A stretch of DNA of 60,664 nucleotides from Desulfacinum sp. (GCA_014359885.1 JACIYN010000009.1:1-60664), one strand, 5' to 3'; positions 25,575 through 35,154 are shown, counted from the stretch's first letter. The notes: a model not told the origin generated them from the sequence alone. Numbers and translations are program-made.

Positions 25575-26318
25575 TCAGCCTTGTCGTTTCTGTCTCAGTC
25601 GATAGCTTTCCCCTCCCATGATGAAGATGTGTGAATGGTGAATGAGGCGATCCACGATGGGCACAACGACGCTGTCATCCTGGAAGAACTCGCCCCAGGC
25701 GGTGAACTCCTTGTTGGTGGTGATGATCACGGATCGGTATTCGTAAAGGGCGTTGACCAGCTGAAAGAGGTTGTAGCGCGCCTGCCGGCTCATGGGCAGA
25801 TATCCGAGTTCGTCGATGATCACCAGGTCGAACTTCTGCAAGGCTGTGATTTGCTGTTTGAGTTCGCCCTTGATCTCGGCCAGTTCCAGTTTCTCCACCA
25901 GCCCCAGGGCGGAGGTGAAAAGAACCTTGTAGCCGGCGTCAATGGCTTCCTGGCCGATGCCGATGGCCAGGTGCGTCTTTCCCACTCCCGGCGGGCCGAT
26001 AAAGATCAGGTTGGCGCGCTCGTCGATGAAGCGGAAGTCCAAAAGCTGGGTGATCTGCCGCTTAGTGATGGTTGTTTGGTGACGGTAGTCGAACTCGCTC
26101 AGGCGCTTGTCCACCGGGAAGCCTGCTTTGCGCCGGTTGAGGGCGATGCGCCGTTGATTGCGCTGTTGCTGCTCATGGACCACCAGGGCCTCGGCGAAGG
26201 CCAGGTAGGAGACCTCGTTGGCCTCGGCCTGGCGCAGCAGATCGGCGAGTCCTTGGGCGATGTGGTTACAGCGGATCCCCCGGTATCGGCCGGCCACCTG
26301 CTCAATGGAAAGACTCAT
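25575..26318 (-). CDS. istB: IS21 helper ATPase
   Basis: 247 residues, a DnaA/AAA+-type ATPase: Walker A FIGPPGVGKTHLAIGIG, Walker B FDLVIIDELGYLP, then SVIITTNKEFTAWGEFF. It assists the IstA transposase by marking target DNA. It overlaps istA by 4 bases (ATGA), the typical coupling in IS21. The length is normal and no frameshift is seen. Confidence 0.95.
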   Translation of the reverse strand: MSLSIEQVAGRYRGIRCNHIAQGLADLLRQAEANEVSYLAFAEALVVHEQQQRNQRRIALNRRKAGFPVDKRLSEFDYRHQTTITKRQITQLLDFRFIDERANLIFIGPPGVGKTHLAIGIGQEAIDAGYKVLFTSALGLVEKLELAEIKGELKQQITALQKFDLVIIDELGYLPMSRQARYNLFQLVNALYEYRSVIITTNKEFTAWGEFFQDDSVVVPIVDRLIHHSHIFIMGGESYRLRQKRQG

Positions 26319-27817
26319 GGGCGGCCTCCTGCGTTGGCGGTGATCAGGGCATAGCGCTCCAGTTCATAGACGGATGAGGTGGATGGCGGCACCGCCTCCG
26401 GGGTGTTCGGCTCGAAACGGCTCGGATCGGCCTCGTAAGCCTCCAGGTAATCCCGGCAAGCCGTGGCGGTGAGTGAGGGGCGTTCACAAAGGCGAAGCAC
26501 AAGGCCCTTGGACAGAGGCACATGCGCTGCCAGAAGCCGTCTGACGGCGCTCAGTTGGTCCTTGTAGATTCGGGGGTTGGTCGCCTTGATCAGCGCGCAC
26601 AGCCGGGCGCCCGTCTCTTCGCCGACAAGTCCGGCGATGCCCGTCTCCAGGTCCGCGATGCGAGCCTCTTTGTCGCGATAGTGGTCGCTGTTTCGGATGA
26701 TCTCGCCCTTCCCTTCAGACAGCCTGTGGCGAGCGATCTCCCGGCCGCTTTCCAGATCGGTGAGAATCAATACTCCCTGTTCGGCGCGCGCCCCAACCCG
26801 GGTGCCCTGGTACGCCCTGGGCGCGGAGTACTTGTTGGCGCACCAGGACAGGAGACCGGTCTTGTCCACCTTGCGGCTCTCCACAGGGGCCTGTTCTCCC
26901 AGGAAGGCTGGGCTCAGATAGGGTTGCATATGGGAGCGCTCTCCCTCCTCGTAACGCACCCATGGCACTCGGCCCGTGGTGGCGTGCACGCGCCGATTGG
27001 CCACCGTGTCGAGCCACTGGCGAAGATGCTGCTCGAGATGCTCCCAGTCGTCGAAGACCTCGCCATCGAGGCCATTGCGCTTCACATACTTGACCCCGGC
27101 TTCCACTTTGCCCTTGCTCTCAGGGTCGTAGCCCTCACAGACGTGGATCCGGAAACCCGCGCCAGTGGCATACGCAGCAAACCTCTGGTTCAGTTCCACC
27201 TCCCGGTACTGCTCGCCAAGAACCACCAGCCGGCTCTGGTCATAGACGCACTCCTCGGGACGACCGCCGAAGTAGCGGAAGGCTTCGTCGTGCAGCCGGA
27301 TAAAGGTCGCGGTATCCACCGGCCGGCGTGACAGCCCAACGTACATCAGGCGGGAATAGGACAGGACGAATACCACGAAGTACACCGTGGTCTCGATCCC
27401 CCCGATCAGCACCCCTCGCAACTCACCGCCATCCACCTGGCACTGCACGCCGGGAACACTCTCGACCACCGGCTCGTAATAGCGCTTCTGACACTGGATC
27501 ACTGTCTCCTTGAGCCGGCGGACGTATCGACGCGCTGAACGCTCCGAGACCTTCAACCCCGGGTCCTTCTGCTGGAGCTTGTAGAGCACCTTGGCCGCGC
27601 TGAGATTTGGAAACTGCCCAAGCAAGGTAACGATGTAGTCCCGGTAGGCGTCCAGCTGCTTGCGCCGCTCCCGGTGGCTTTGCCTTACCTCAATGGCCGC
27701 CTCATCCATGCGCAGGTATTTCCTGACCGTGTTGCGGGATATGCCCAGCTGGCGGGCGATGGCCCGGATCTTCAGTCCGTTGCCTTCATCGTAAAGCGCC
27801 TTGATCTTATGAATCAC
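26315..27817 (-). CDS. istA: IS21 transposase
   Basis: About 500 residues. An N-terminal helix-turn-helix (LKIRAIARQLGISRNTVRKY) is followed by the DDE integrase core, starting near VQCQVDGGELRG, with VYDQSRLVV and the glutamate region GYDPESKGKVEAGVKYVK. The C-terminal beta domain follows. The start is set at GTG 27817, which has AAGGAG 6 bases upstream; the upstream frame has no ribosome site. The gene appears intact, so the element may be active. Confidence 0.94.
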   Translation of the reverse strand: MIHKIKALYDEGNGLKIRAIARQLGISRNTVRKYLRMDEAAIEVRQSHRERRKQLDAYRDYIVTLLGQFPNLSAAKVLYKLQQKDPGLKVSERSARRYVRRLKETVIQCQKRYYEPVVESVPGVQCQVDGGELRGVLIGGIETTVYFVVFVLSYSRLMYVGLSRRPVDTATFIRLHDEAFRYFGGRPEECVYDQSRLVVLGEQYREVELNQRFAAYATGAGFRIHVCEGYDPESKGKVEAGVKYVKRNGLDGEVFDDWEHLEQHLRQWLDTVANRRVHATTGRVPWVRYEEGERSHMQPYLSPAFLGEQAPVESRKVDKTGLLSWCANKYSAPRAYQGTRVGARAEQGVLILTDLESGREIARHRLSEGKGEIIRNSDHYRDKEARIADLETGIAGLVGEETGARLCALIKATNPRIYKDQLSAVRRLLAAHVPLSKGLVLRLCERPSLTATACRDYLEAYEADPSRFEPNTPEAVPPSTSSVYELERYALITANAGGRP

Positions 27818-28029
27818 GACCCACTCCTTCAAAGTCTTCCTCCCACCTCCTTTTTGATTTCTCAGAGATGGGGTTGTACGGCCAAATGATCGCCAATGCA
27901 TCCTCAACGTGGGTCACTTTTGTTGGCCGTAGGTGGGTCATTCTAGTTGGCCATTAACAACGGGTGTGTGGGAGCGGCGCCAGGGAGCTAAGACCGTTGG
28001 GTTGAATTCACTCCCCTTTGCAGACAGCC

Positions 28030-28235
28030 GCTTTGCCCGGCGCATCCTTTTGGGAAATTTCCGTTCTTTTCGTAGCCGCGGGGCTTCAGCCCCGCGGGAA
28101 AGGGTCATCGCAGCCCGACGAAGGGATACGTAGTGCCCGATGTCCTATTCCACGTCCGCGGGCTCTTTCGCGGCCCCAAAGGGCTGCGCTGCGAGAAAAG
28201 CGGTCATCCCGGGCGTTTTCAGACACGCTGCCGGG
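28030..28235 (+). repeat. MITE-like repeat family C, copy 3
   Basis: GCGGGGCTTCAGCCCCGC near 28078 and a degenerate second hairpin (GCCCCAAAGGGCTGCG) near 28173 in the same order as copy 1. The ends are worn. It occupies the gap between IS21 and serA, which holds no gene. Confidence 0.65.
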
Positions 28236-28252
28236 ATCCTCACATGGGGTCC

Positions 28253-29833
28253 CTACAACCGCACCTGTTCCACGCTCAGGATGTCGGGATTGGATCTCAG
28301 GGCTTCCAGGGCCTCCGGGGGAGCTTCCCCGTCCAGGCGGATGATGGCGATGGCCTTGTCCTTTTCCGGGGTGCGGCTCAGGTGCATGTTGGCGATGTTC
28401 ACCTGGTGGGATCCCAGGGTGGTGCCGATGAAGCCGATCACCCCGGGCTTGTCCACGTTTTGCACGATCAGGTTGATCCCCTCCAGCTCCGCTTCCAGCC
28501 GGTAGGTGTTCATGCGGACGAGACGGATTTCATTGCCGGGAAAGACGGCACCCGTGGCCGAGCGCTTCCGGCCTTTGCCCTCCACCGTGACGCGGATAAG
28601 GCCCGTGTATCCCCTGGCTTCGGACGTGGTGGTGGCCACCAGTTGGATCTTGCGCTCCTTGAGCAGCATGGGCGCGTTCACCAGGTTGACCTTTTCCGCC
28701 AGGATGGGATCCAAAAGCCCCTTGGCGATGCTCTGGGTGAGGGGATCCAGGGGAAGCTCCGTCAGTTCCGGCCCGCTGTATTCGATTTCCACGCGCTCCA
28801 GGGGCGAGCAGAGCTGGCCCTGCAGGTGCCCCAGGCGCTCGGCCAGAGCGAGATAGGGCTTGATGCGCTCGTAGTCCCGGGGGCTGATGGAGGGGAAGTT
28901 GACGGCGTTGCGGATGATCCCCCGTTTCAGGTAGTCCACGATCTGGGACGCGATGGCCCGGGCCACGTTCTCCTGCGCCTGGAAGCTGGAAGCGCCCAGG
29001 TGGGGTGTGAAGATCACGTTTTCCAGGCCGAGCAGCGGGTTGCCTTCCGGGGGCTCCTTGGCGAACACGTCCAGGGCGGCGCCGGCCACCTGTCCGGAAA
29101 CGAGCGCTTCGTAAAGGGCCTCCTCGTCCACCAGCCCGCCGCGGGCGCAGTTGATGATCCGCACCCCTTTTTTCATGAGCGCCAGGGTGTCCCGGTTGAT
29201 GATGTTTCGGGTGTCCGGCGTCAGGGGCGTGTGCAGGCTGATGAAGTCCGAACGCTGGAAGAGCTCTTCCAGCGGCACCCATTCCGTTCCTAGGATGGCC
29301 GCCGTTTCGGGGGTGATGTGGGGGTCGTAAACCAGCACGTTCATCTTCATGCCCAGGGCCCGGTCGGCCACGATGGTGCCGATCTTGCCGAGGCCGATGA
29401 TGCCCAGGGTCTGCTGGTAGAGCTCGGTGCCCATGAAGCGCTTCTTTTCCCAACGGCCTTCCCGCAGGGACTGGGTGGCCTGGGGCACGTGGCGGGCCAG
29501 GGCCAGCATGAGCGCCATGGTGTGCTCGGCTGCGGCCATGGCGTTGGCCCCGGGCGTGTTCATCACCAGGATGCCCCGGGCGCTGGCCGCCGCAATGTCG
29601 ATGTTGTCCACGCCGGTGCCCGCCCGGCCGATCACCTTGAGCCGAGGGGCGGCGCTGATGAGATCCTCCGTCACCTTGGTCCGACTCCGGACCACCAGGG
29701 CGTCGCAGTCGGCCGCCAGCTCGCGGACTTCCTCCGGCCCGGGCTGGTCGGGCGCGAGAACCTCCAGATCGTCTTCGGCCCGGAGGAGTTCCAGGCCCTT
29801 GGGATGCATGCCGTCGCAGATGAGAATTTTCAT
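28253..29833 (-). CDS. serA: D-3-phosphoglycerate dehydrogenase
   Basis: 526 residues, the long SerA form. The substrate domain starts MKILICDG. The NAD-binding Rossmann motif is LGIIGLGKIGTIVADRAL, and the catalytic Arg/Glu/His residues lie in NCARGGLVDEEAL, DVFAKEPP and TPHLGASS. An intervening domain (about 320-450) and a C-terminal ACT domain (about 455-526, ending SVEQVRL) follow; ACT domains usually bind serine as feedback inhibitor. It oxidises 3-phosphoglycerate as the first step of serine synthesis. ATG 29833 gives the standard N-terminus. It stands alone between repeat regions. Confidence 0.95.
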   Translation of the reverse strand: MKILICDGMHPKGLELLRAEDDLEVLAPDQPGPEEVRELAADCDALVVRSRTKVTEDLISAAPRLKVIGRAGTGVDNIDIAAASARGILVMNTPGANAMAAAEHTMALMLALARHVPQATQSLREGRWEKKRFMGTELYQQTLGIIGLGKIGTIVADRALGMKMNVLVYDPHITPETAAILGTEWVPLEELFQRSDFISLHTPLTPDTRNIINRDTLALMKKGVRIINCARGGLVDEEALYEALVSGQVAGAALDVFAKEPPEGNPLLGLENVIFTPHLGASSFQAQENVARAIASQIVDYLKRGIIRNAVNFPSISPRDYERIKPYLALAERLGHLQGQLCSPLERVEIEYSGPELTELPLDPLTQSIAKGLLDPILAEKVNLVNAPMLLKERKIQLVATTTSEARGYTGLIRVTVEGKGRKRSATGAVFPGNEIRLVRMNTYRLEAELEGINLIVQNVDKPGVIGFIGTTLGSHQVNIANMHLSRTPEKDKAIAIIRLDGEAPPEALEALRSNPDILSVEQVRL

Positions 29834-29921
29834 GTCGAAACTCGCTTTTTCATGTGAACAGTCATGGCCCCCCTGCGCCACCCCGCGCTCATAAACGAGC
29901 GGGTCGGGGCAGGGGCCTTTT

Positions 29922-30012
29922 GCGGGAGCGCCGCAAGGCGCCATAAGCTGGAAGCAACCGTGACGCCATGGAATGGCCGGCCATTCCTTTCGCGGCTTTC
30001 GCCGCTCCCCCA
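29922..30012 (+). repeat. Dispersed repeat family B, copy 2
   Basis: GCGGGAGCGCCGCAAGGCGC, then ATGGAATGGCCGGCCATTCC, then TTCGCGGCTTTCGCCGCTCC. It lies in the 29834-30304 gap together with the next repeat; no gene is seen there. Confidence 0.78.
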
Positions 30013-30021
30013 TGTCGCTCA

Positions 30022-30197
30022 TGGCTATTGGCGTCTATTCGCGTTCATTCGCGGTTCTCTTTCACATTACGCCGTCACGGACGGCCCGTGACAACGAAGG
30101 ATGAAACGCACCTTTTGGGAAGCGGACCCCTGTAGGGGCGAATGATGATTCGCCCCTACAGGCCGTGCGCACGATCGGAACGAGGTGACGTTTCATG
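30022..30197 (+). repeat. Composite repeat half E plus A, right copy
   Basis: GGCGTCTATTCGCG, then TTCATTCGCGGTTCTCTTTC (half E), then GGACGGCCCGTGACAACGAA, then the family A core at 30129-30162. Inverted relative to 25331-25500. Confidence 0.8.
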
Positions 30198-30304
30198 GAA
30201 TAGGATCGCCAGGAAACACCCCTGCGTTTCCATGGACCTGTGGGAGCGGCGAAACCCGCTATCCCGATTGTTGTTGGAACTGGGCGTGAGGTCCCCGAGG
30301 CGCC

Positions 30305-31024
30305 TCAGCCCAGGTACGCCTTCTTGATCTCAGGATTTTCAACCAGTTCCCGGGCGGGCCCTTCCATGACGATCCGGCCGGTCTCCATCACGTAGGCCCG
30401 ATGGGCATAGCGCAGCGCCAGATGCGCGTTCTGTTCCACCACCAGGATCGTGGTGCCCGCTTCGTTCAGCTCCTTGAGCACCCGGAAGAGCTCCTGCATG
30501 AGCAGAGGAGAAAGCCCCATGGAGGGCTCGTCCAGCAAGATGAAGCCCACGCCGCTCATGAACGCCCGGCCCATGGCCAGCATCTGCTGCTCCCCGCCGC
30601 TCAGGGTGTCGGCCCGCTGATGCTTGCGGTCCGCCAGCCGGGGGAAGAGGCTGAAGACCCTTTCGTAGTCCCTCTGGATGTTCTGGGGGTCCTTCCGGGC
30701 ATAGGTGGCGATCTTGAGGTTTTCCATGACCGTGAGGTTTCCGAAGATGTGCCGCCCTTCGGGAACGAGACCGATGCCGTGCCGGGACACCACCTCGTGG
30801 GGAGGGACCCCGATGAGATCGACCCCCTTGTACAGGATGGAACCCTTGGTGACAAGAGGAGCTTCCGGCGGAGGAAGGCGCATGATGCTCAGGAGGGTCG
30901 TGGTCTTGCCGGCCCCGTTGGCTCCCAAAAGCGCCACCATCTCGCCTTCCTGGACCGTGAAGGAGATGCCGTGCAGGGCCTGAATGTTTCCGTAGCGTAC
31001 GTGGAGGTCCTTGACTTCAAGCAT
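30305..31024 (-). CDS. livF: Branched-chain amino acid ABC transporter ATPase LivF
   Basis: 239 residues: Walker A LLGANGAGKTTTLLSI, signature TLSGGEQQMLAMGRAFM, Walker B FILLDEPSMGLSPLL and switch VVEQNAHLALRYAH. The sequence GLVPEGRHIFGNLTVMENL is typical of LivF as opposed to LivG. It energises uptake of leucine/isoleucine/valine or related compounds. It is the last gene of a minus-strand livKHMGF operon and overlaps livG by 8 bases. Confidence 0.93.
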   Translation of the reverse strand: MLEVKDLHVRYGNIQALHGISFTVQEGEMVALLGANGAGKTTTLLSIMRLPPPEAPLVTKGSILYKGVDLIGVPPHEVVSRHGIGLVPEGRHIFGNLTVMENLKIATYARKDPQNIQRDYERVFSLFPRLADRKHQRADTLSGGEQQMLAMGRAFMSGVGFILLDEPSMGLSPLLMQELFRVLKELNEAGTTILVVEQNAHLALRYAHRAYVMETGRIVMEGPARELVENPEIKKAYLG

Positions 31025-31793
31025 GGCTCAGTTCTTCGCTCCCCAGATAGGCTTGGATCACCCGCCGGTTTTGCTTCACTTCCTCGGGAGGACCGTCGGC
31101 GATGGTTTCTCCGAAATCCAGCACCTGCACCCGTTCGCACACGCTCATCACCACCCGCATGTGGTGCTCGATGAGCCAGACCGTCAGATCGAACCGCTCC
31201 CGAATCCATCGGATGAGATCGATGAGCTGGTCGATTTCTCCCGGGTTCATGCCTGCGGCGGGTTCGTCCAAGAGCAGGAGTTTCGGGCGGGTGGCCAGGG
31301 CCCGGGCGATTTCCAGGCGGCGCTGCAACCCGTAGGGGAGGTTTCCGGGAAGCTCTTGGGCGTAGTGGCGCAGCCCCAGAAGTTCCAGGAGTTCCTCCGC
31401 CGTCTTGTGCACGTTCTTTTCCCGCGCGGCGAAGCGCCGGGTGCGAAGCAGGGCGTCCTTCAGTCCGTAGCCCAACCGAAAGTGCTGGGAGATGCACAGG
31501 TTGTCGTAAACGGGAAGGGTGTTCCAAAGCCGGATGTTCTGGAAGGTCCGGGCGATCCCCATGGCCGTGACGGCATGGGGGCGAAGGCCTGCGATCTCCT
31601 TTCCCTCGAAGAGGATCTCTCCTTCCGTGGGCCGGTAGAACCCGCACACCAGGTTGAAGACCGTGGTCTTGCCGGCGCCGTTGGGCCCGATGAGCCCCAT
31701 GAGTTCCCCGCCTTCCAGGCGCAGGTTGAAGTCGTAGACGGCCCGGAGCCCTCCGAAGAAATGGGTCATGTTGCGTATTTCCAGAAGCGCCAT
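31017..31793 (-). CDS. livG: Branched-chain amino acid ABC transporter ATPase LivG
   Basis: 258 residues: Walker A LIGPNGAGKTTVFNLV, the LivG-type MGIARTFQNIRLWNTLPVYD, a degenerate signature LPYGLQRRLEIARALA, Walker B LLLLDEPAAGMNPGE and the C-terminal LDFGETIADGPPEEV. It pairs with LivF as the second nucleotide-binding subunit. The start codon is directly next to the livM stop, so translation is coupled. Confidence 0.93.
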   Translation of the reverse strand: MALLEIRNMTHFFGGLRAVYDFNLRLEGGELMGLIGPNGAGKTTVFNLVCGFYRPTEGEILFEGKEIAGLRPHAVTAMGIARTFQNIRLWNTLPVYDNLCISQHFRLGYGLKDALLRTRRFAAREKNVHKTAEELLELLGLRHYAQELPGNLPYGLQRRLEIARALATRPKLLLLDEPAAGMNPGEIDQLIDLIRWIRERFDLTVWLIEHHMRVVMSVCERVQVLDFGETIADGPPEEVKQNRRVIQAYLGSEELSHA

Positions 31794-32828
31794 CTAGGAC
31801 ACCTTTTCAGAGGATGAAAACCATTTTCTGAGTCGGGGAAAGACGTCGGTGAGTTCCCGGTTGCCCAGGAGCCCTTCGGGGCGAAAGAGCATGAGCACGA
31901 TGAGAAGGAGCGGCACCACCACCCATTTGATCACCTGCAAGGGGCGAAGCAGCTCCAGGAGTACCGTGAAGAGGACGGCGCTCAGCACCGAGCCGCTCAG
32001 GGATCCCATGCCGCCCAGGTAGACCATGACCATCACTTCCGTGGACTTCATGATGGTGAAGGTCCCCGGATTGATGTAGCCCAGGATGTGGGCGAAGAGC
32101 CCTCCCGCCATGCCCGCCAGTCCCGAAGAAAGCATGAAGGCGATCATCTTCATGTTGCGGGTGTCCACCCCCATGATCTCGGCGGCGATCTCGTCGTCGC
32201 GGATGGCCACGATGCCCTTGCCGTAGGTGGAGTTGACGAACCGGTGGATGATCCAGACGGTGAGGCCCGTGAAGACGAGGATCCAGATCATGACCCAGGG
32301 AAGATCCGCCACGTCCCGCATGGAGTTCACCACCTTCCGCATGCCCATGAATCCGCGGGCCCCGCCGATGGCCTGGATGTTCTCCACGGAACTCTTGACG
32401 ATGTAGTTCACCGCCAGGGTGATGATGGCCAGGTAGTCGCCGCGAGTGCGAAAGGAGGGGATGGCCACCAGCAGTCCCGCCACGGCCGCGGCCACCCCGC
32501 CGGCCAGGAGCGTGACGGGAAAGAGGTATAGGGCCGCGGAGGGGGAAAGCAGGGGGGGGCCGAAGACCCGGTCCGAAGTGAAGAGCCACACGTTCAGGAT
32601 GGAGGTCACGTAGGCTCCCACCGCCATGAACCCCGCATGGCCGCACGAAAATTCCCCCATGTAGCCGTTGATGATGTTAAGCGAGCTGGACAGGATGATG
32701 TTGATTCCGATGAACATCACCACCAGCTGCAGATAGGCGTTGACGAGATTGTGGTGGGAAATCCAGATCAGGACGATGGAAAAGAGCAGATAAAGCCAAA
32801 GACCCAGGGATCGTCGCATCGTGTTCAT
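31794..32828 (-). CDS. livM: Branched-chain amino acid ABC transporter permease LivM
   Basis: 344 residues with about nine hydrophobic helices. Family motifs are NGYMGEFSCGHAGFMAVGAY near the N-terminus, VAIPSFRTRGDYLAIITLAV in the middle and VYLGGMGSLSGSVLSAVLF near the C-terminus. It forms the inner-membrane channel with LivH. It sits 6 bases after livH. Confidence 0.93.
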   Translation of the reverse strand: MNTMRRSLGLWLYLLFSIVLIWISHHNLVNAYLQLVVMFIGINIILSSSLNIINGYMGEFSCGHAGFMAVGAYVTSILNVWLFTSDRVFGPPLLSPSAALYLFPVTLLAGGVAAAVAGLLVAIPSFRTRGDYLAIITLAVNYIVKSSVENIQAIGGARGFMGMRKVVNSMRDVADLPWVMIWILVFTGLTVWIIHRFVNSTYGKGIVAIRDDEIAAEIMGVDTRNMKMIAFMLSSGLAGMAGGLFAHILGYINPGTFTIMKSTEVMVMVYLGGMGSLSGSVLSAVLFTVLLELLRPLQVIKWVVVPLLLIVLMLFRPEGLLGNRELTDVFPRLRKWFSSSEKVS

Positions 32829-32834
32829 CCATCT

Positions 32835-33761
32835 CTAGATCTTGGTTGCACGCGCCACGCCGAAAAATCCGGTGGGCCGGACACTGAGGAACACCAAAAG
32901 GATACTGAAGGAGATGAGATCCCTCAGAGTGGACGGAAAGAAGGCGGCCACGAAGATCTCAATAAAGCCCAGGAGGAATCCGCCGGCGAAGGCCCCCCGG
33001 ATCTCGCCGATGCCGCCGATGACCGCGGCGATGAAGGCCTTCCATCCGATCAGCGCCCCCATGTAGGGTTCCAGCACGGGGTAGGCCGTGGCGAAGAGCA
33101 CGCCCCCCAGCGCCGCCATGGAGGACCCCAGAACGAAGGTGAAGACGATCACTGTGTCCACGGGAATGCCCATGAGCGGCACCGCCATGCGGTCGTAGGA
33201 AATGGCCCGCATGGCCATGCCCAGCTTGGTTCTTCGCACGACCGTTTCCAGAAAGAGGAAGACCGCCAGGGCGGCGATGATGACCAGGATCTTGATGTTG
33301 GTCACACTCACCCCGCCCAGGTCATAGACCGCCTTGGGAAGCAGCTCCGGAAAGCTCCGGCGGCTGGCTCCCAGCAGTGCCAGGTTGCCGTTTTCCAGCA
33401 GAAGGCCGCACATGAGGGCCGTGATGACCACATAAAGGCGGGGAGCCCCCTTGCGCCGAAGCGGTCGGTACGCCACCCGTTCCAGCGTGACCCCCACCAC
33501 GGACGTTAAGGCCATGGTGAGAAGCAGGGTCAGGAGGAAGATGACGGACGGGGGCAGATCCAGGGGCAGGTGGAAGGCGTACTTTCCCAGGAAAAAGCTG
33601 GCCACGAAAAAGCCGATGTAGGCCCCCACCATGAAGATGTCCCCGTGGGCGAAGTTGATCAGAAGCAGCACCCCGTAGACCAGTGTGTAGCCCAGGGCGA
33701 TGAGGGCGTAAAAGCTTCCCCACTGGAGAGCGTTCAGGAGGTTTTGCAGGAAGACGTCCAC
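32835..33761 (-). CDS. livH: Branched-chain amino acid ABC transporter permease LivH
   Basis: About 308 residues with eight helices. Motifs are YALIALGYTLVYGVLLLINF and AHGDIFMVGAYIGFFVA near the N-terminus and FIAAVIGGIGEIRGAFAGGF near the C-terminus. The start is set at GTG 33761, 12 bases after AAAGGAG and next to the first helix; an ATG at 33806 would add 15 non-conserved residues. A 220-base gap to livK carries only a GC-rich hairpin (GGGGCGGTTCGCGAACC near 33910). Confidence 0.9.
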   Translation of the reverse strand: MDVFLQNLLNALQWGSFYALIALGYTLVYGVLLLINFAHGDIFMVGAYIGFFVASFFLGKYAFHLPLDLPPSVIFLLTLLLTMALTSVVGVTLERVAYRPLRRKGAPRLYVVITALMCGLLLENGNLALLGASRRSFPELLPKAVYDLGGVSVTNIKILVIIAALAVFLFLETVVRRTKLGMAMRAISYDRMAVPLMGIPVDTVIVFTFVLGSSMAALGGVLFATAYPVLEPYMGALIGWKAFIAAVIGGIGEIRGAFAGGFLLGFIEIFVAAFFPSTLRDLISFSILLVFLSVRPTGFFGVARATKI

Positions 33762-33981
33762 CGTTCCGTGCCACTCCTTTCCAGGAAAGAACGGGCGCGC
33801 CGCCATGGGCGCGCCCTCCGGAAACTATGAATCGGGTTTCCATCATCCCCGCAAACTTCCTTTGATGGAAGGAAAAACGGAGATGCGCACGGGTCGTCAT
33901 CGTCGGCTGCAGGGGCGGTTCGCGAACCACCACCCCTGCGCGAGCGATGGAGATCCCGAATGGGAATTCCCGGGCCCTCTT

Positions 33982-35154
33982 TTACGGGCACACGGACTTG
34001 TAGAACTCAAACTCGCCCTGATCGCTGATCTTCACGATCACGGCGCACTTGATGGGATCGCCTTCCGGCGTAAAGGTCATCTTGCCCGTGATGCCGTCGA
34101 AATCCTTCACCTTGGCCAGGGCGTCCTTGACCATCTCCCGATCTTTTTCCAGGTTGCCCGTCAGGCCGCCCGTTTCCTGGATGGCCTGGAGCAGCAACCG
34201 GGTGGCGTCCCAGGTGAGGGCCGCCACGTCGTCCGGAACATAACCGTACTTGGCCTTGTACTTTTCGATGAACTCCCTGGTGGCCCCCTTGGCGCCCGCG
34301 GCCGCATAGTGGGTGCTGAAGTAAAGGCCCTTGCAGTCGTCTCCGCACAGGGTCATGAGTTCCGCCGAGCCCCAGCTGTCGCTTCCCATGATGGGCTTGT
34401 TCCATCCCAGTTCATGGGCCTGTTTCACGATCAAGGGCACTTCGTCGTAATACTGAGGGGTGAAGAGCACATCGGCGCCCGACTTGATGATGTTGGTGAG
34501 TTGGGCGCTGAAATCCCGGTCCTTGGTGGTGAAGGTTTCGAAGGCCACCACCGATCCCGGGCCGTGGATCTTTTCGAAGGCCTCCTTGAAGTATTCCGCC
34601 AGTCCCTTGGGGTAGTCGCTGGCGATATCATAGAGCACTGCCGCCTTCTTGGCCCCGAACTCCTCGCTCACGAACTTGGCCGCCACGGGTCCCTGGAAGG
34701 GATCCAGGAAGCAGGCCCGGAACACGTAGGGGCGGTCCTTGGTGGTCTGCGGGTTGGTGGACCAGGGGGAAATCATGGGCGTCATGTAGCTGTCGCAGAC
34801 CTCGCCGGCCGGGATGGCCTGCTTGCTGGCCTGCGGGCCGATGATGGCCAGCACCTGGTCCTGGGTGATCAGCTTGAGGGCGGCCGCCGTGGCCGATTCC
34901 GCCTTGGATTCGTTGTCCTCGTAGATGAATTCCAGCATGTAGGTCTTGTCACCGACCTTGAGACCCCCCGCTCCGTTCACTTCCTCCTTGAGCATTTCCG
35001 CGGCGAACTTGGATCCTTCACCCACCTTGGGAATGTCTCCCGTCAGTGGTATATTGAACCCGATCTTGAGGGTGTCGGCCGCCCAGCCGACGGAAACGAA
35101 CGACAGGGCCACCAGAAGACTCAATACGCTCAGGACAGATCTCTTCCGTGACAT
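33982..35154 (-). CDS. livK: Branched-chain amino acid ABC transporter substrate-binding protein
   Basis: 390 residues with a cleaved signal peptide (SVLSLLVALSFVSVGWAAD). The periplasmic binding fold is recognisable by LKIGFNIPLTGDIPKVGEG, YEDNESKAESATAAALKLI, AIIGPQASKQAIPAGEV and SAQLTNIIKSGADVLFTPQYY. It captures the ligand for LivHMGF. Ligand choice among Leu/Ile/Val, aromatic or other compounds cannot be read from sequence. AAAGGAGGG precedes the ATG. It is the first gene of the minus-strand operon. Confidence 0.93.
   Translation of the reverse strand: MSRKRSVLSVLSLLVALSFVSVGWAADTLKIGFNIPLTGDIPKVGEGSKFAAEMLKEEVNGAGGLKVGDKTYMLEFIYEDNESKAESATAAALKLITQDQVLAIIGPQASKQAIPAGEVCDSYMTPMISPWSTNPQTTKDRPYVFRACFLDPFQGPVAAKFVSEEFGAKKAAVLYDIASDYPKGLAEYFKEAFEKIHGPGSVVAFETFTTKDRDFSAQLTNIIKSGADVLFTPQYYDEVPLIVKQAHELGWNKPIMGSDSWGSAELMTLCGDDCKGLYFSTHYAAAGAKGATREFIEKYKAKYGYVPDDVAALTWDATRLLLQAIQETGGLTGNLEKDREMVKDALAKVKDFDGITGKMTFTPEGDPIKCAVIVKISDQGEFEFYKSVCP

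Larger units (their letters stand above)
25510..27959 (-). mobile_element. IS21-family insertion sequence, intact
   Basis: A 2450-bp element with related ends: TGTCAATGGCCAACTA on the left and, read inward on the minus strand, TGTTAATGGCCAACTA on the right. Both ends contain further internal TGACCCA repeats, as is usual for IS21. ACGGG flanks both sides (25505-25509 and 27960-27964) as a 5-bp target duplication. It carries overlapping istA and istB, both full length, and interrupts intergenic repeat DNA, not a gene. Confidence 0.95.
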
